Below the pieces are notes generated by a model. The model saw only the letters and a program-made list of their open reading frames with translations. It was not told the origin of the DNA and did not search any database. From Terriglobales bacterium (GTDB lineage Bacteria > Acidobacteriota > Terriglobia > Bryobacterales > Bryobacteraceae), in the NCBI GenBank assembly GCA_027485675.1, contig JAIXQP010000019.1, forward strand, positions 62,001 to 126,000: a stretch of DNA of 64,000 nucleotides. The letters run 5' to 3'. Within the stretch, counting starts at the first letter, position 1; each line of letters begins with the position of its first letter. The position numbers were made by a program, and so were the translations under genes. Below are positions 10,402-18,688 of this stretch, one piece after another.

Positions 10402-10668
10402 GAGGGTTTCGCGATTTTATCGCAGATGCGGGGAGGGGCGGAGTTGGCTCGATAAACCTTAATGTTGGCGTGAGTGAGCAGGGAGTGGGGGATCTTCGAA
10501 GGGATGGCGAACGACGGGAGTGGTGGGCGCGGGAAGAGCAAGGGGAGGAAAGGGTAGACCCGGTTAGTATCGCGGGATCGCGTGCTCCGGGACCAATCAG
10601 TTGTTGTGTTCGCCGCTTCCCGGCACGGAGAGGGGTGGGAGGTTAATCTTGGTGGCATGTGGAAGTGA

Positions 10669-11355
10669 GTCTTACTCTTTGGCCGAGTCAGTCAACGAGC
10701 AGCGGACGCAGATCGACCTCTACCTTCCCTCTATTTCCTAATTAGGAGGCTTTCGAGCGGCGGGACCATAAGTGACGGCGGGTTACAGATCGGTACCGAG
10801 GTGTTTTCCCTGGGGCCAGGAGTCGATAGCAGCGAACTGCAGGAAAGGATCCCGGCGTTCTACGAAGCGATGGGAACCAGCCTGAAGCTGCCCCATATCG
10901 TTACTCATGGGTTGGTTCACGCCCAGATTCTGCGGCGTTCGCGACCGAGAATTCCCAACCTGCTTCTGATTACCGTGCTGGAAGGCGCGGCGGATCTGGT
11001 CGCCAACCTGGTTTCGGGCCGCACCGCCGTAGAAAGCCGGGCTGACTACGCACAAGCTAATCGGGAGGCTCTTTTGCAGCGATACGCCAAGGATCTGGCC
11101 GAAACTCCGGAGCGAAGGGAAGAGTGGCTGTGTAACTCTTCCCGGGTGACGGTAGAGCCCGCGGACGTGGGCTATTGGATTGGCGAGGAGATCTGCCGGG
11201 ATTACCTGGCGATGGCCAGTGACAAACAGGCAGCAGTTAGAAACATCATTCCGCTGGTGGACCCGGAGGCGATTGTCGTGAAGATCCGGGTTTCCCGGCC
11301 GCGCCGCCGTTTGCGAGGGGAGCGACGTAGGCGAGCCAGCGGGATTCGATGGTGA
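10669..11355 (+). pseudogene. Decayed DUF2268/GldB-like putative Zn-protease remnant
   Basis: The frame that ends at 11355 is open back to a TGA at 10666-10668, and homology-like sequence starts before any usable start codon: LYFLI, SSGGTISDGGLQIGTEVFS (10741-10809), then ELQERIPAFYEA, LPHIVTHGLVHAQ, LEGAADLVANLVSGR, DVGYWIGEEICRDYL and a final VDPEAIVVK. This order is typical of the C-terminal half of DUF2268-type predicted Zn-dependent proteases. The expected HExxH is HGLVH here, so the catalytic Glu is lost. A neighbouring frame reads QIDLYLPS just upstream, suggesting a frameshift. The 3' end runs 110 nt into the convergent membrane-protein gene with an Arg-rich, non-family tail. A GTG at 10801 could in principle start a 184-residue product. 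Confidence 0.6.
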
Positions 11356-12700
11356 ACGGGTCGCCGGCGGGGCGGAAGTGCGGGGGCGGGCGGACGGCGA
11401 GGGTTTGTTCGAGGAGGATGACTTGGCAGTGAGCCGGGAAGGGGTTTCCCGGCGGGATGAATGTCTTGCGGTGATGGAAGGCGGGAACGGCAAACTCCCG
11501 GAAGACGGTCCAATTACTAGGGGCCGAGAAGCACGCGCTGGCAGGCCCGTTGCGCCCGGCGTCGTCGAGCAGTTGCTTCAGGTGGGATTGCGCGGCATGG
11601 ATGGCTGGTCTGTTGGGGGACGGGGTGGGCGCGAGAGAGGGCAGCGCACTGACGAGGAGCGCGGCGAGGATGGAGGCGGTGGCGCCCAGACGGAGAGGGA
11701 GGGGCGCGGCGGCGGCGTCCCGGAGGAGTAGCGGGGCGACCAGGAAGCAAAGCTCCATGAGGGGAGCGGCCTGCCGGATGTTTCCGGGCGTCGCCTGCCA
11801 AGGGTCGAAGGCGAGTATGAGACCGTAGACGAGCAGCAGGGCGATCGGGACACCGCGGGTGAGGCTATTGGCGAAGGGATCGGCAGGGGTACGGCGCGGC
11901 GTACAGAGGAGCAGGAGGACGGCGAGGGCGATGCCGGCGGCGAGGAAAGCGACGCGGCTCCTGAGAAGGGCGGTGCTGAGGCTATCGAGCGAGTCGAGGA
12001 GGGAGGGAGGGTGGGCGGCCGGGTTGGTCATCCGCGGCCATTCGTGGGGGAAGAGGGGAAGACGGTGATAGACGAACCAATAGAGGGCGGGAACGGCGAC
12101 GAGGAGCCAGGAGAGGGGAATCATCCAGAGGATGGCGAACGAGCGGAGTTGCGGAAGATGGAGGAGCGTGAGAACGAAGAGGTAGATCCAGTAGGTATCG
12201 CGGGTGAGGAGCGCGGCGGCGGCGACGGCGAGCCCGAGGGGGCTGACGGCGTTTTGCCGCGAGAAGAGCCAGGCGAGGGTGAACAGGAGGCCGTAGCCAA
12301 CCGGTTCCTGCATGAGATCGCGAACGGGGCTGTTGAGGGGTTGCAGGGCAAAGCAGAGGACGGCGAGCGCGGCGAGCGAGAGGGGGAGCGGGCCGGGGCC
12401 GAGGATGCGGCGCCAGTAGAGGCCGAGGGTGCCGAAGGCCAGCAGGAGATAGGCGACGCTGATGAGCTTTACGCCGGCAGCGGGGAGGAGGAGGCGGTGG
12501 TACAGCCAGATGTGCAGTTGGAGGAAAGGGAGCCAGACGCGGTTGCCGAGCTTAATGACGGGACGTTCGGCTTGGAAGACGCGCAGGCTGGGGTCGCCGG
12601 CGAAGAAGGGGTCTTGGAGAGAGTCCCAGCCATGGAGGAGGGCGGCGAGGAGCGCGACGGCGAGGAGAAGAGTGGTTCCGGTCGACGGGCGCGGGGACAT
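11246..12700 (-). CDS. Polytopic membrane protein, possible GT-C-like glycosyltransferase
   Basis: 484 residues from the MSPRPS start; an upstream in-frame ATG at 12718 would add six residues. About ten hydrophobic segments (for example LLLAVALLAALLHGW, LISVAYLLLAFGTLGLYW, VAFLAAGIALAVLLLLC) alternate with short loops, followed by a soluble C-terminal stretch of ~120 residues. A long first periplasmic loop with DSLQDPFFAGDPSLR after helix 1 resembles GT-C glycosyltransferases, but no diagnostic catalytic motif is clear. Its start region is back to back with the DUF1905 gene, so the two share a very short promoter space. The last ~35 residues are low-complexity Pro/Ser/Gly and overlap the DUF2268 remnant. 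Confidence 0.6.
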   Translation of the reverse strand: MSPRPSTGTTLLLAVALLAALLHGWDSLQDPFFAGDPSLRVFQAERPVIKLGNRVWLPFLQLHIWLYHRLLLPAAGVKLISVAYLLLAFGTLGLYWRRILGPGPLPLSLAALAVLCFALQPLNSPVRDLMQEPVGYGLLFTLAWLFSRQNAVSPLGLAVAAAALLTRDTYWIYLFVLTLLHLPQLRSFAILWMIPLSWLLVAVPALYWFVYHRLPLFPHEWPRMTNPAAHPPSLLDSLDSLSTALLRSRVAFLAAGIALAVLLLLCTPRRTPADPFANSLTRGVPIALLLVYGLILAFDPWQATPGNIRQAAPLMELCFLVAPLLLRDAAAAPLPLRLGATASILAALLVSALPSLAPTPSPNRPAIHAAQSHLKQLLDDAGRNGPASACFSAPSNWTVFREFAVPAFHHRKTFIPPGNPFPAHCQVILLEQTLAVRPPPHFRPAGDPFTIESRWLAYVAPLANGGAAGKPGSSRQSPPGPPAE

Positions 12701-12723
12701 TGGGGGAGAGTGTAGCAAGTCTG

Positions 12724-13254
12724 GTGTTGGATACTGAGAAAGTGAGCCGGTTTGCGTTTGAGTTTACGGGGCGGGTGGCGCGGCATTCGGTGGGGACGTG
12801 GAGCTATACGGTGGTGTTTCTGCCGGCGGAGGTGGCGGCGGAGCTGCCGTTAGGGGAGAATCCCCGGCTGCGGGTGCGGGGGGAGATGGACGAGTATCCG
12901 TTTGCGCGGGCGTGGCAGCCGGCCGGGGGGACATGGTTTCTGATGATTCCGAAGGATGTGCTGAAGCAGGGGGGATACGGGTTGGGGGACTGGATCAATG
13001 TGCGGTTCAACATTGACGATCAGGAGGCTGTGGATATGCCGGAGGCGTTGGCGGCGGCGCTCGAGGAGGATGACGCCTTCCGGGCGGCTTGGGAAGGGTT
13101 GACGGCGGGGAAGAAGCGATCGGTGGTGGTTCGGGTGGAGAGTGCGAAGACGGCGGGGACGGTGGCGAAGCGAGTGGCGGAGGCGCGGGAGTTGGTGATG
13201 TCAGGGCAGTTGGCGGCGGGGATGGGAAGAAAGAAGGCGGACGGGGCCGGTTAA
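12724..13254 (+). CDS. DUF1905 plus YdeI/OmpD-associated domain protein
   Basis: About 176 residues from the GTG chosen here; the frame is open from 12700 and GTG at 12742 is also possible. The first ~95 residues (FEFTGRVARHSVGTWSYTVV, RVRGEMDEYPFARAW, FLMIPKDVLKQGG, GDWINVRF) match DUF1905. The rest (MPEALAAALEEDDAFRAAW, RSVVVRVESAKTAGT, AKRVAEARELV) matches the YdeI/OmpD-associated 'bacteriocin protection' family. The two domains are often found fused. Cytoplasmic; molecular role not established. Divergent from the membrane protein, and 21 nt before the DUF423 gene, so probably cotranscribed with it. Confidence 0.8.
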   Translation: MLDTEKVSRFAFEFTGRVARHSVGTWSYTVVFLPAEVAAELPLGENPRLRVRGEMDEYPFARAWQPAGGTWFLMIPKDVLKQGGYGLGDWINVRFNIDDQEAVDMPEALAAALEEDDAFRAAWEGLTAGKKRSVVVRVESAKTAGTVAKRVAEARELVMSGQLAAGMGRKKADGAG

Positions 13255-13275
13255 ATCCGGTATTGTCAAGGAGAG

Positions 13276-13650
13276 ATGATGAACTGGAGTGCGGTTGGGG
13301 CGGTGTTTCTGGCGGCGGCGGTGGCGTTGGGGGCGTTCGGCGCGCATGGGTTGAAAGACCGGCTGGATGCGTACTCGATGGGTGTTTATGAGAAAGCCGT
13401 GTTCTACCACTTCGTGCACGCGATGGGGATGCTGATTGTGGGCTCGCTGCCCCGGTTGGGGACGGCGGCGGCGGGGCGGGTATGCTGGTTGCTGACGCTG
13501 GGGATCCTGCTGTTTTCGGGATCGCTCTATTTTCTGGCGGTGAGCGGGGTGCGGACGCTGGGGGCGGTGGCGCCGTTTGGCGGGGCGTCGTTTATCGCGG
13601 CGTGGGGGTTGCTGGCGTTGGCGCTGGTGCGGGGGGACAAGGCACGGTAG
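13276..13650 (+). CDS. DUF423 family inner-membrane protein
   Basis: 124 residues with four transmembrane helices and the family signature at the start: AVGAVFLAAAVALGAFGAHGL, where GAFGAHGLK is the conserved DUF423 motif. The YEKAVFYHFVHAMGMLIVG segment and the closing APFGGASFIAAWGLLAL helix are also as expected, and length is normal. Two ATG codons lie in tandem (13276 and 13279); an AAGGAG sequence at 13268-13273 favours the second. Function of the family is unknown. It follows the DUF1905 gene closely. Confidence 0.88.
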   Translation: MMNWSAVGAVFLAAAVALGAFGAHGLKDRLDAYSMGVYEKAVFYHFVHAMGMLIVGSLPRLGTAAAGRVCWLLTLGILLFSGSLYFLAVSGVRTLGAVAPFGGASFIAAWGLLALALVRGDKAR

Positions 13651-13820
13651 TTGCGGTAAGGCAACCGCTGCAACTGGGCGGCGGGCCGACCAGGGGGACG
13701 GGACCGAGCGGCAGGTTCCCGGCGCGGGAGCCTAGAAGTCCTCACGGCAAGCGGAAGCAGTTGGTGATGGCTTGGCCGGAGTTGACCCTTGGTGAGCGAG
13801 GCATGGGAAACGGGAATCGT

Positions 13821-14033
13821 TCAGGCCGGTCGCGCTCCGAAGAGACGGAAAACCCAGAATCGCTGGCAGCAACCACGGCAGCGCACGGGGAAGCAGACGA
13901 GCGCCAAAATCCGCTCCAGTCCGCGCAGTCTCGAACGCCGGATGGCCGTGGCGTGGCATTTCGGGCATCTGGGAAGGCGAAGTGCGCGGTTGGACGGCAT
14001 GACTTGCTCATTCTTGAGCACGCAGCGGGCCAT
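13821..14033 (-). CDS. Small zinc-ribbon protein
   Basis: Up to 70 residues (59 if started at the inner ATG, 14000). It contains CPKCHATAIRRS, a leucine-rich linker, and CRGCCQRFWVFR. Two CxxC knuckles, with IRRS after the first and RFW after the second, are the pattern of the short 'CPxC..xIRRSRRRG..CRxCxxRFW' proteins frequent in Acidobacteria, which are predicted zinc ribbons often with a membrane-leaning middle. No function is known. The second knuckle here has an extra Cys (CRGCC). It lies divergently 105-138 nt from the FIST gene, so the two may share a control region. The plus strand opposite has no plausible gene. Confidence 0.65.
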   Translation of the reverse strand: MARCVLKNEQVMPSNRALRLPRCPKCHATAIRRSRLRGLERILALVCFPVRCRGCCQRFWVFRLFGARPA

Positions 14034-14137
14034 TCCGTTCGCGGCGGTTTCACTGCGATTTCGCGCGGGGGACAGGGAGCCGAGGCTCAGGCTTTTCGCT
14101 CAAGTTATTCCCCCATTTGCCGACACGGATAAGAGAG

Positions 14138-15307
14138 ATGTTTGAAAACTTAGCCAGTAGAGGGATTCGAACCGCGCAAAGCCGTTGGGTGGAGGGGGAC
14201 GGGTGGACGGATCTTGTGGGCGCAGGGGAGGTGAACCGGCCGCAGTTGGGTTTGGTGTTTGGGAGCCCGCGGCGATTGCGCGAACGATCGTTGATCGAGC
14301 ACGTCCAGCAGAGGTATCCTGGGGCGGCGATTTATGGTTGTTCAACGGCAGGAGAGATCTTGGGTGGACAAGTGACGGAAGACTCTCTGGTGGTTACCTG
14401 GTTGGAGTTCGCGACGAGTTGGGTGAAGGGATTGACCGTGCCGGTGGCCTTCGGGGAGGACAGCTACCGCGCGGGGCTCGAGTTGGGCGAGCGAGTGGAC
14501 GCCGAAGACCTGGTGATTCTGATCGTGCTTTCGGACGGGACGCGCGTCAACGGGAGCGAACTTTTGCGGGGCATTGCAGAGAGATTGCCGGCGGGAGTCA
14601 AGTTGGCTGGAGGACTGGCGGGCGATGGCGACCGGTTTCGGGAGACTCTGGTGCTGGCCGAGGGGAAGGTTGACACCGGGGTGATTGCCGCTATTGGGTT
14701 GTATGGCAAGCAACTCGAAGCGGCCTGTGGCTCCAAAAGCGGGTGGGACTCGTTTGGAGTGGAACGCCGGATTTCCCGATCGGTGGGCAACGTGCTGTAT
14801 GAGCTGGATGGAGAGTCGGCTCTCGCGTTGTACAAGCGATATCTGGGCGAGCACGCGGCAGGGCTGCCGGGATCGGGATTACACTTTCCGCTGGCGATCC
14901 GGCCGGAGGGGACGGGCACTCGGACGCTGGTCCGGACGATCCTGGGCGTGAACGAAGAGCAGCAGAGCATGACCTTTGCCGGCGATATGCCGGAGGGATG
15001 GTACGCCCGGTTGATGCGAGCCAATTTGGACCGTTTGGTGGATGGATCGGCGGAGGCCGCCGGCATCGTACGGGAGGAGCTGCGGGGCGGTGAGGCGCAG
15101 GTAGCGGTTCTCGTGAGCTGTGTGGGACGGCGACTGGTGCTGCGGCAGCGGGTAGAGGAAGAGGTGGAGGCGGTCCAGGAGGTAATGGGCGTGGGGACGG
15201 CGCTGACCGGGTTCTACTCCTATGGCGAACTGGCACCGGCCGCGGCTGGACTGCCTTGCGAATTGCACAACCAAACCATGACGATGATCGCGCTGCGGGA
15301 GAATTAA
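14138..15307 (+). CDS. FIST-domain sensor protein (FIST_N + FIST_C)
   Basis: 389 residues from ATG 14138; an in-frame TTG at 14117 is an alternative. The N-terminal half contains [22 protein letters not shown] and [12 protein letters not shown], the motifs of FIST_N. The C-terminal half contains [36 protein letters not shown] and a final [11 protein letters not shown], the motifs of FIST_C, whose last strand usually reads 'GFYtyGEiap'. FIST domains are sensory modules, proposed to bind small ligands such as amino acids, and are normally linked to signal transduction. No transmembrane segment, so cytoplasmic. Only 4 nt separate it from the hybrid kinase downstream, which lacks an obvious sensor domain of its own. 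Confidence 0.88.
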   Translation: MFENLASRGIRTAQSRWVEGDGWTDLVGAGEVNRPQLGLVFGSPRRLRERSLIEHVQQRYPGAAIYGCSTAGEILGGQVTEDSLVVTWLEFATSWVKGLTVPVAFGEDSYRAGLELGERVDAEDLVILIVLSDGTRVNGSELLRGIAERLPAGVKLAGGLAGDGDRFRETLVLAEGKVDTGVIAAIGLYGKQLEAACGSKSGWDSFGVERRISRSVGNVLYELDGESALALYKRYLGEHAAGLPGSGLHFPLAIRPEGTGTRTLVRTILGVNEEQQSMTFAGDMPEGWYARLMRANLDRLVDGSAEAAGIVREELRGGEAQVAVLVSCVGRRLVLRQRVEEEVEAVQEVMGVGTALTGFYSYGELAPAAAGLPCELHNQTMTMIALREN

Positions 15308-15311
15308 AGCT

Positions 15312-17018
15312 ATGGTTCCGGTGCGTCACCCCCTGCTGCGGCGTCAACTGAAGCGGCACTTGGGTGTCGGGGAAGAACTCCCCGCGGGGTGGGCGCCGTT
15401 TTTGCAGAGCGTGGACGAGGCCTACCTGCAGGCCGATGAAGACCGGCGGATGATTGAGCGTTCGCTCGAACTGAGTTCCGAAGATCTGCATGCATCGAAC
15501 CAGAAGCTGATTCAGGCCAAGGAAGCGGCCGAGGCGGCGGCCCGGGCCAAGGGCGATTTCTTGGCCAGCATGAGCCACGAAATCCGCACGCCGTTGAATG
15601 CGGTGATCGGCGTAACGGATCTGTTGCTGAAGTCGGATTTGCCGCCAGAGTCAATGGAGCTGATGCAGATCGTGAATGCCGCCGGGCAATCGCTGTTGCA
15701 TGTAATCAATCAGATTCTCGAATTGGCCCGCATCGAGAGAGGCAAACTGCCGATTGAGCAGGGGCCGATGGATGTGCGGCAGAGCGTCGAAGAGACGATG
15801 GCTCTTTTTGGACTGAAGGCAGCGGAGGCCAATGTGGCGCTCACCTGCCGGATTGAGGCGGGCGTACCGAAGACGATTCGCGGCGATTCCGGGCGGTTTC
15901 GGCAAATTCTGGTCAATCTGGTGGGGAATGCGTTGAAGTTTACCGCGGCGGGGGATGTGACGCTGGCCGTGCGATCGAAGGAGGTGGCCTCCGGAGAGTG
16001 TGAGATCGAAGTGGCGGTGAGCGATACGGGGATTGGGATTCCCGCGGAGAAGATGGGGCACTTGTTTGAGAAGTTCAGCCAAGTGGATAGCTCTACGACG
16101 CGGCAGTACGGCGGCTCCGGGTTGGGGTTGGCGATCAGCCGGCAACTGGCGGAGTTGATGGGGGGCACGGTGTGGGCGGAGAGCACGTATGGGGAAGGAT
16201 CGACGTTCTACGCCACGGTGCGAGGCGCGATCCTGGAGTCACCTCCGCGGCGCCCCGACTACAGCGGAAAGACGGCATGGATTGGTACCGGGCATGAGCC
16301 GACAGGGCGTATGCTGCGGGAGATTCTGACGGCCCGGGGAATCCTCGTGGTGGAAAGCGGCCCGCAACCGCAGGCCGATGTGGATTTAGTGCTTATCGAG
16401 GAAGGGGCTCTCGTGCACGGTCGGCCGAACGGCGTGACGGGGAAGCATTGGATCACCCTTGGCCAGGCCGGGGTGACGAGTGGGGGCGAGGTGAGCGAAT
16501 GGGCGGAGGCTCGTCTGGCGCGGCCGCTCCGGGAATCGACTCTGTGCGGCATCCTCTACAGCCTGTTCAGCCCGCCTGTGGCGCCTGTAAGCGCGGCCGA
16601 TGCTTCGCTCGAGCGGAGCGAGGCGCGGCATCCTTTGCGCATTCTCATTGCCGAGGACAACGCGGTGAATCGGCTGGTGGCTTGCCGGATGCTCAATCAG
16701 TCGGGTTACACCGCGGATATGGCCCAGACGGGGCGAGAAGTGCTGCAGTTGACCGAAGCGGCACACTATGACCTGATCCTGATGGATTTGCATATGCCGG
16801 ACCTTGACGGGTTGCAAGCGACGGAGCAACTGCGGGCAAGAGCGCGGAGAGACACCGAGCCGAGAATCGTCGGATTTTCGGCAAGTGTGCTGCCCGAGGA
16901 CCGGGACCGCTGCCTGCGGGCGGGGATGGATGATTTTGCGACGAAGCCGATCCGGCTCGAAGAACTGAAACGAGTCTTGGACAGCGCCAGCGCCCGCTTA
17001 GTGGCGACAGAAAGCTAG
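15312..17018 (+). CDS. Soluble hybrid histidine kinase with C-terminal receiver domain
   Basis: 568 residues. A ~75-residue N-terminus ending in an Ala-rich coiled coil precedes HisKA with the phospho-acceptor His89 ([18 protein letters not shown]). The HATPase_c domain has N box VGNALKF, G1 DTGIGIP, F box FEKFSQVD and G2 [10 protein letters not shown]. Residues about 318-420 look like a degenerate receiver-like domain ([22 protein letters not shown]) lacking the phosphorylatable Asp in the usual place. The last ~125 residues form a complete receiver: acidic pair AEDN, Asp492 in [13 protein letters not shown] and Lys in FATKPI. No transmembrane helices. Placed 4 nt after the FIST gene, so most likely the output kinase for that sensor. 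Confidence 0.93.
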   Translation: MVPVRHPLLRRQLKRHLGVGEELPAGWAPFLQSVDEAYLQADEDRRMIERSLELSSEDLHASNQKLIQAKEAAEAAARAKGDFLASMSHEIRTPLNAVIGVTDLLLKSDLPPESMELMQIVNAAGQSLLHVINQILELARIERGKLPIEQGPMDVRQSVEETMALFGLKAAEANVALTCRIEAGVPKTIRGDSGRFRQILVNLVGNALKFTAAGDVTLAVRSKEVASGECEIEVAVSDTGIGIPAEKMGHLFEKFSQVDSSTTRQYGGSGLGLAISRQLAELMGGTVWAESTYGEGSTFYATVRGAILESPPRRPDYSGKTAWIGTGHEPTGRMLREILTARGILVVESGPQPQADVDLVLIEEGALVHGRPNGVTGKHWITLGQAGVTSGGEVSEWAEARLARPLRESTLCGILYSLFSPPVAPVSAADASLERSEARHPLRILIAEDNAVNRLVACRMLNQSGYTADMAQTGREVLQLTEAAHYDLILMDLHMPDLDGLQATEQLRARARRDTEPRIVGFSASVLPEDRDRCLRAGMDDFATKPIRLEELKRVLDSASARLVATES

Positions 17019-17103
17019 GGGAAGCGCGCGGCCGCGGGGCGGGCGTCGCTGCCGTGAATCCTGATGGCGAGAGGAGTCCGGCGCGAACGCATATGCTACT
17101 ACG

Positions 17104-18663
17104 ATGGGTCGTATTTTGTTTTTCGTGCCGGTGGTGCTGTGGGCGGCGAACTGGCCGCAGGCCGGGGGGCCGGAGGGGACGTGGCAGGTGACCGGCGCGG
17201 AGCCGCCGGTACGGTGGAGCGTGGCGCGGAATGAGAACATCGCCTGGCGGGCGCCGTTGCCGAACGCGGGGCAGAGCGGGATCGCGGTGTGGGGGGACCG
17301 GTTGTTCCTGACGACCTTCGCCAAAGGCGAGAAGGGATTCAGCGGGAAGATTCTGGGGCTGGCCGTGGACGCGCGGACGGGGAAGACGCTGTGGTCGGTG
17401 GCGCTTGAGGGCGTGGAGAAGAGCCCGATGCTGTACGCCTATAGCGACGCCACAACGCCGACGCCGGTGACGGACGGCAAGCATGTGTGGTTCTGGAACG
17501 CGAGCGGCGAGATGGGGTGTTGGGATTGGGAGGGGCGGGAGGTTTGGCGGCGCCGGTTTACGCCGTGGGGGAAGCCGTTTCCGTTCAACAAGCAGTTTGA
17601 ACCGATGGTGAGCGGCGATTTGATTTACAACGTGGAGCCGGACGCGAAGGAGGGTTGGAACTACCTGCGGGCGATTGACAAGAAAACAGGGCGGGTGGTC
17701 TGGACGAATGCGGACGGAACGACGGCGTACAATACCCCGCGGCTGGGCAAGACGCAGAGTGGGAAGGTGGCGATTCTGCACGGACGCGGTGGGTGGCACG
17801 ATGTGCCGGAGGCGCCGGTGGGGTTGAGTTTGACGGATGCGGAGACGGGGCGGAGCTGGTGGCGGTTCGTGGCGGATGAGGGGACGGAGGGAGCGCCGAC
17901 CTGGCAGGCGCTGTATGTCATGCATTGGGATGCGCGGTATGCCTACTGGTTCCGGATGAACCCGGAGGAGTCGCATTTGGTGATGGACGCGGGGACGGGG
18001 AGGTTGGTGAAGACGCAGTCGCTCGTGCGGGGCGTGGATTACCGGCGATGGAACCGGGAGACGGGGAGGTACGAGTTGCTGGCGGGGGTGAATTTGCGGG
18101 AGGTGAAGGATTCGCGGCCGCTCGGGGGGGGGGAGGTGATCCGGGTGCAGCCGGCTTGGCACGCGAACATCGTGGTGGATGGATTTCATTACTTCCTCGT
18201 GAGCACGGGGCACCGGCGGAACCGGAAGCCGCCGAAGGGACGGGCGGGTCCGGCGTATTGCGTGGGGCGGGTGCAGGTGGAGACGGGGAAGGTGGAGTAT
18301 CTGGAGTTGCCGGTGGCGGTGGACGACACGGGGAAGCGGATTTACGGGGAGGCCCTGCGGACGGAGACGACGAATGCCGAGGGAGTGGACGTGGCGACGG
18401 AGGAGCGGAGCCGGATGGACGGGTGGGAGACGCCGGCGTTTTGGGGAAGCCCGGTGGCGTTGAACCACAAGGTGTTTTTCACGACTTCGTTGGGGACGAC
18501 GTACGTTCTGGATGCGCGGGCGAAGGTGCTGGACGAGGCGGCGATTGTGGCGGTGAATGATTTGGGGCCGCTGGGGAAAACGTGGAGCCAGAATTCGATT
18601 TCGTTTGACGGGAAGCGGATCTACCACCGGACGGCGAAGGAGCTGATCGCGATCGGGAGGTAG
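17104..18663 (+). CDS. Secreted PQQ-like beta-propeller protein
   Basis: 519 residues. A short signal peptide (MGRILFFVPVVLWA) is followed by NWPQAGGPEGTW, the usual opening of PQQ-like propellers ('NWPQwRGP'). Blades contain VDARTGKTLWSV, IDKKTGRVVWTN, MDAGTGRLVK and VETGKVEYLEL, the repeated 'D..TGk.lW' element that forms tryptophan-docking blades. Such proteins are secreted scaffolds or, in a subset, quinoprotein dehydrogenases; no disulfide pair or metal site typical of the enzymes is evident. A run of ten G (18124-18133) lies inside the frame. It follows the kinase after 85 nt and precedes the glycosyltransferase closely. Confidence 0.8.
   Translation: MGRILFFVPVVLWAANWPQAGGPEGTWQVTGAEPPVRWSVARNENIAWRAPLPNAGQSGIAVWGDRLFLTTFAKGEKGFSGKILGLAVDARTGKTLWSVALEGVEKSPMLYAYSDATTPTPVTDGKHVWFWNASGEMGCWDWEGREVWRRRFTPWGKPFPFNKQFEPMVSGDLIYNVEPDAKEGWNYLRAIDKKTGRVVWTNADGTTAYNTPRLGKTQSGKVAILHGRGGWHDVPEAPVGLSLTDAETGRSWWRFVADEGTEGAPTWQALYVMHWDARYAYWFRMNPEESHLVMDAGTGRLVKTQSLVRGVDYRRWNRETGRYELLAGVNLREVKDSRPLGGGEVIRVQPAWHANIVVDGFHYFLVSTGHRRNRKPPKGRAGPAYCVGRVQVETGKVEYLELPVAVDDTGKRIYGEALRTETTNAEGVDVATEERSRMDGWETPAFWGSPVALNHKVFFTTSLGTTYVLDARAKVLDEAAIVAVNDLGPLGKTWSQNSISFDGKRIYHRTAKELIAIGR
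18124..18133 (+). repeat. Poly-G tract of ten within the PQQ-like propeller gene
   Basis: Ten consecutive G code for three glycines and the first base of a Glu codon (R-P-L-G-G-G-E). Tracts of this length slip during replication in some bacteria and in sequencing, so the downstream frame depends on its exact length. In the sequence given the frame is intact. Confidence 0.9.
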
Positions 18664-18688
18664 CTAAAGATTGCCCGGCCGTTTGCCG

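Noticed and set aside
14162-14173. GGGATTCGAACC, identical to a reversed tRNA T-arm
   Set aside because: It lies inside the FIST coding sequence near its start; the flanks do not form an acceptor, D or anticodon arm. Taken as chance.
16693-18627. 644-codon minus-strand frame across the kinase end and the propeller gene
   Set aside because: Arg/Pro/His-rich, spans two well-supported plus-strand genes, no recognisable domain.
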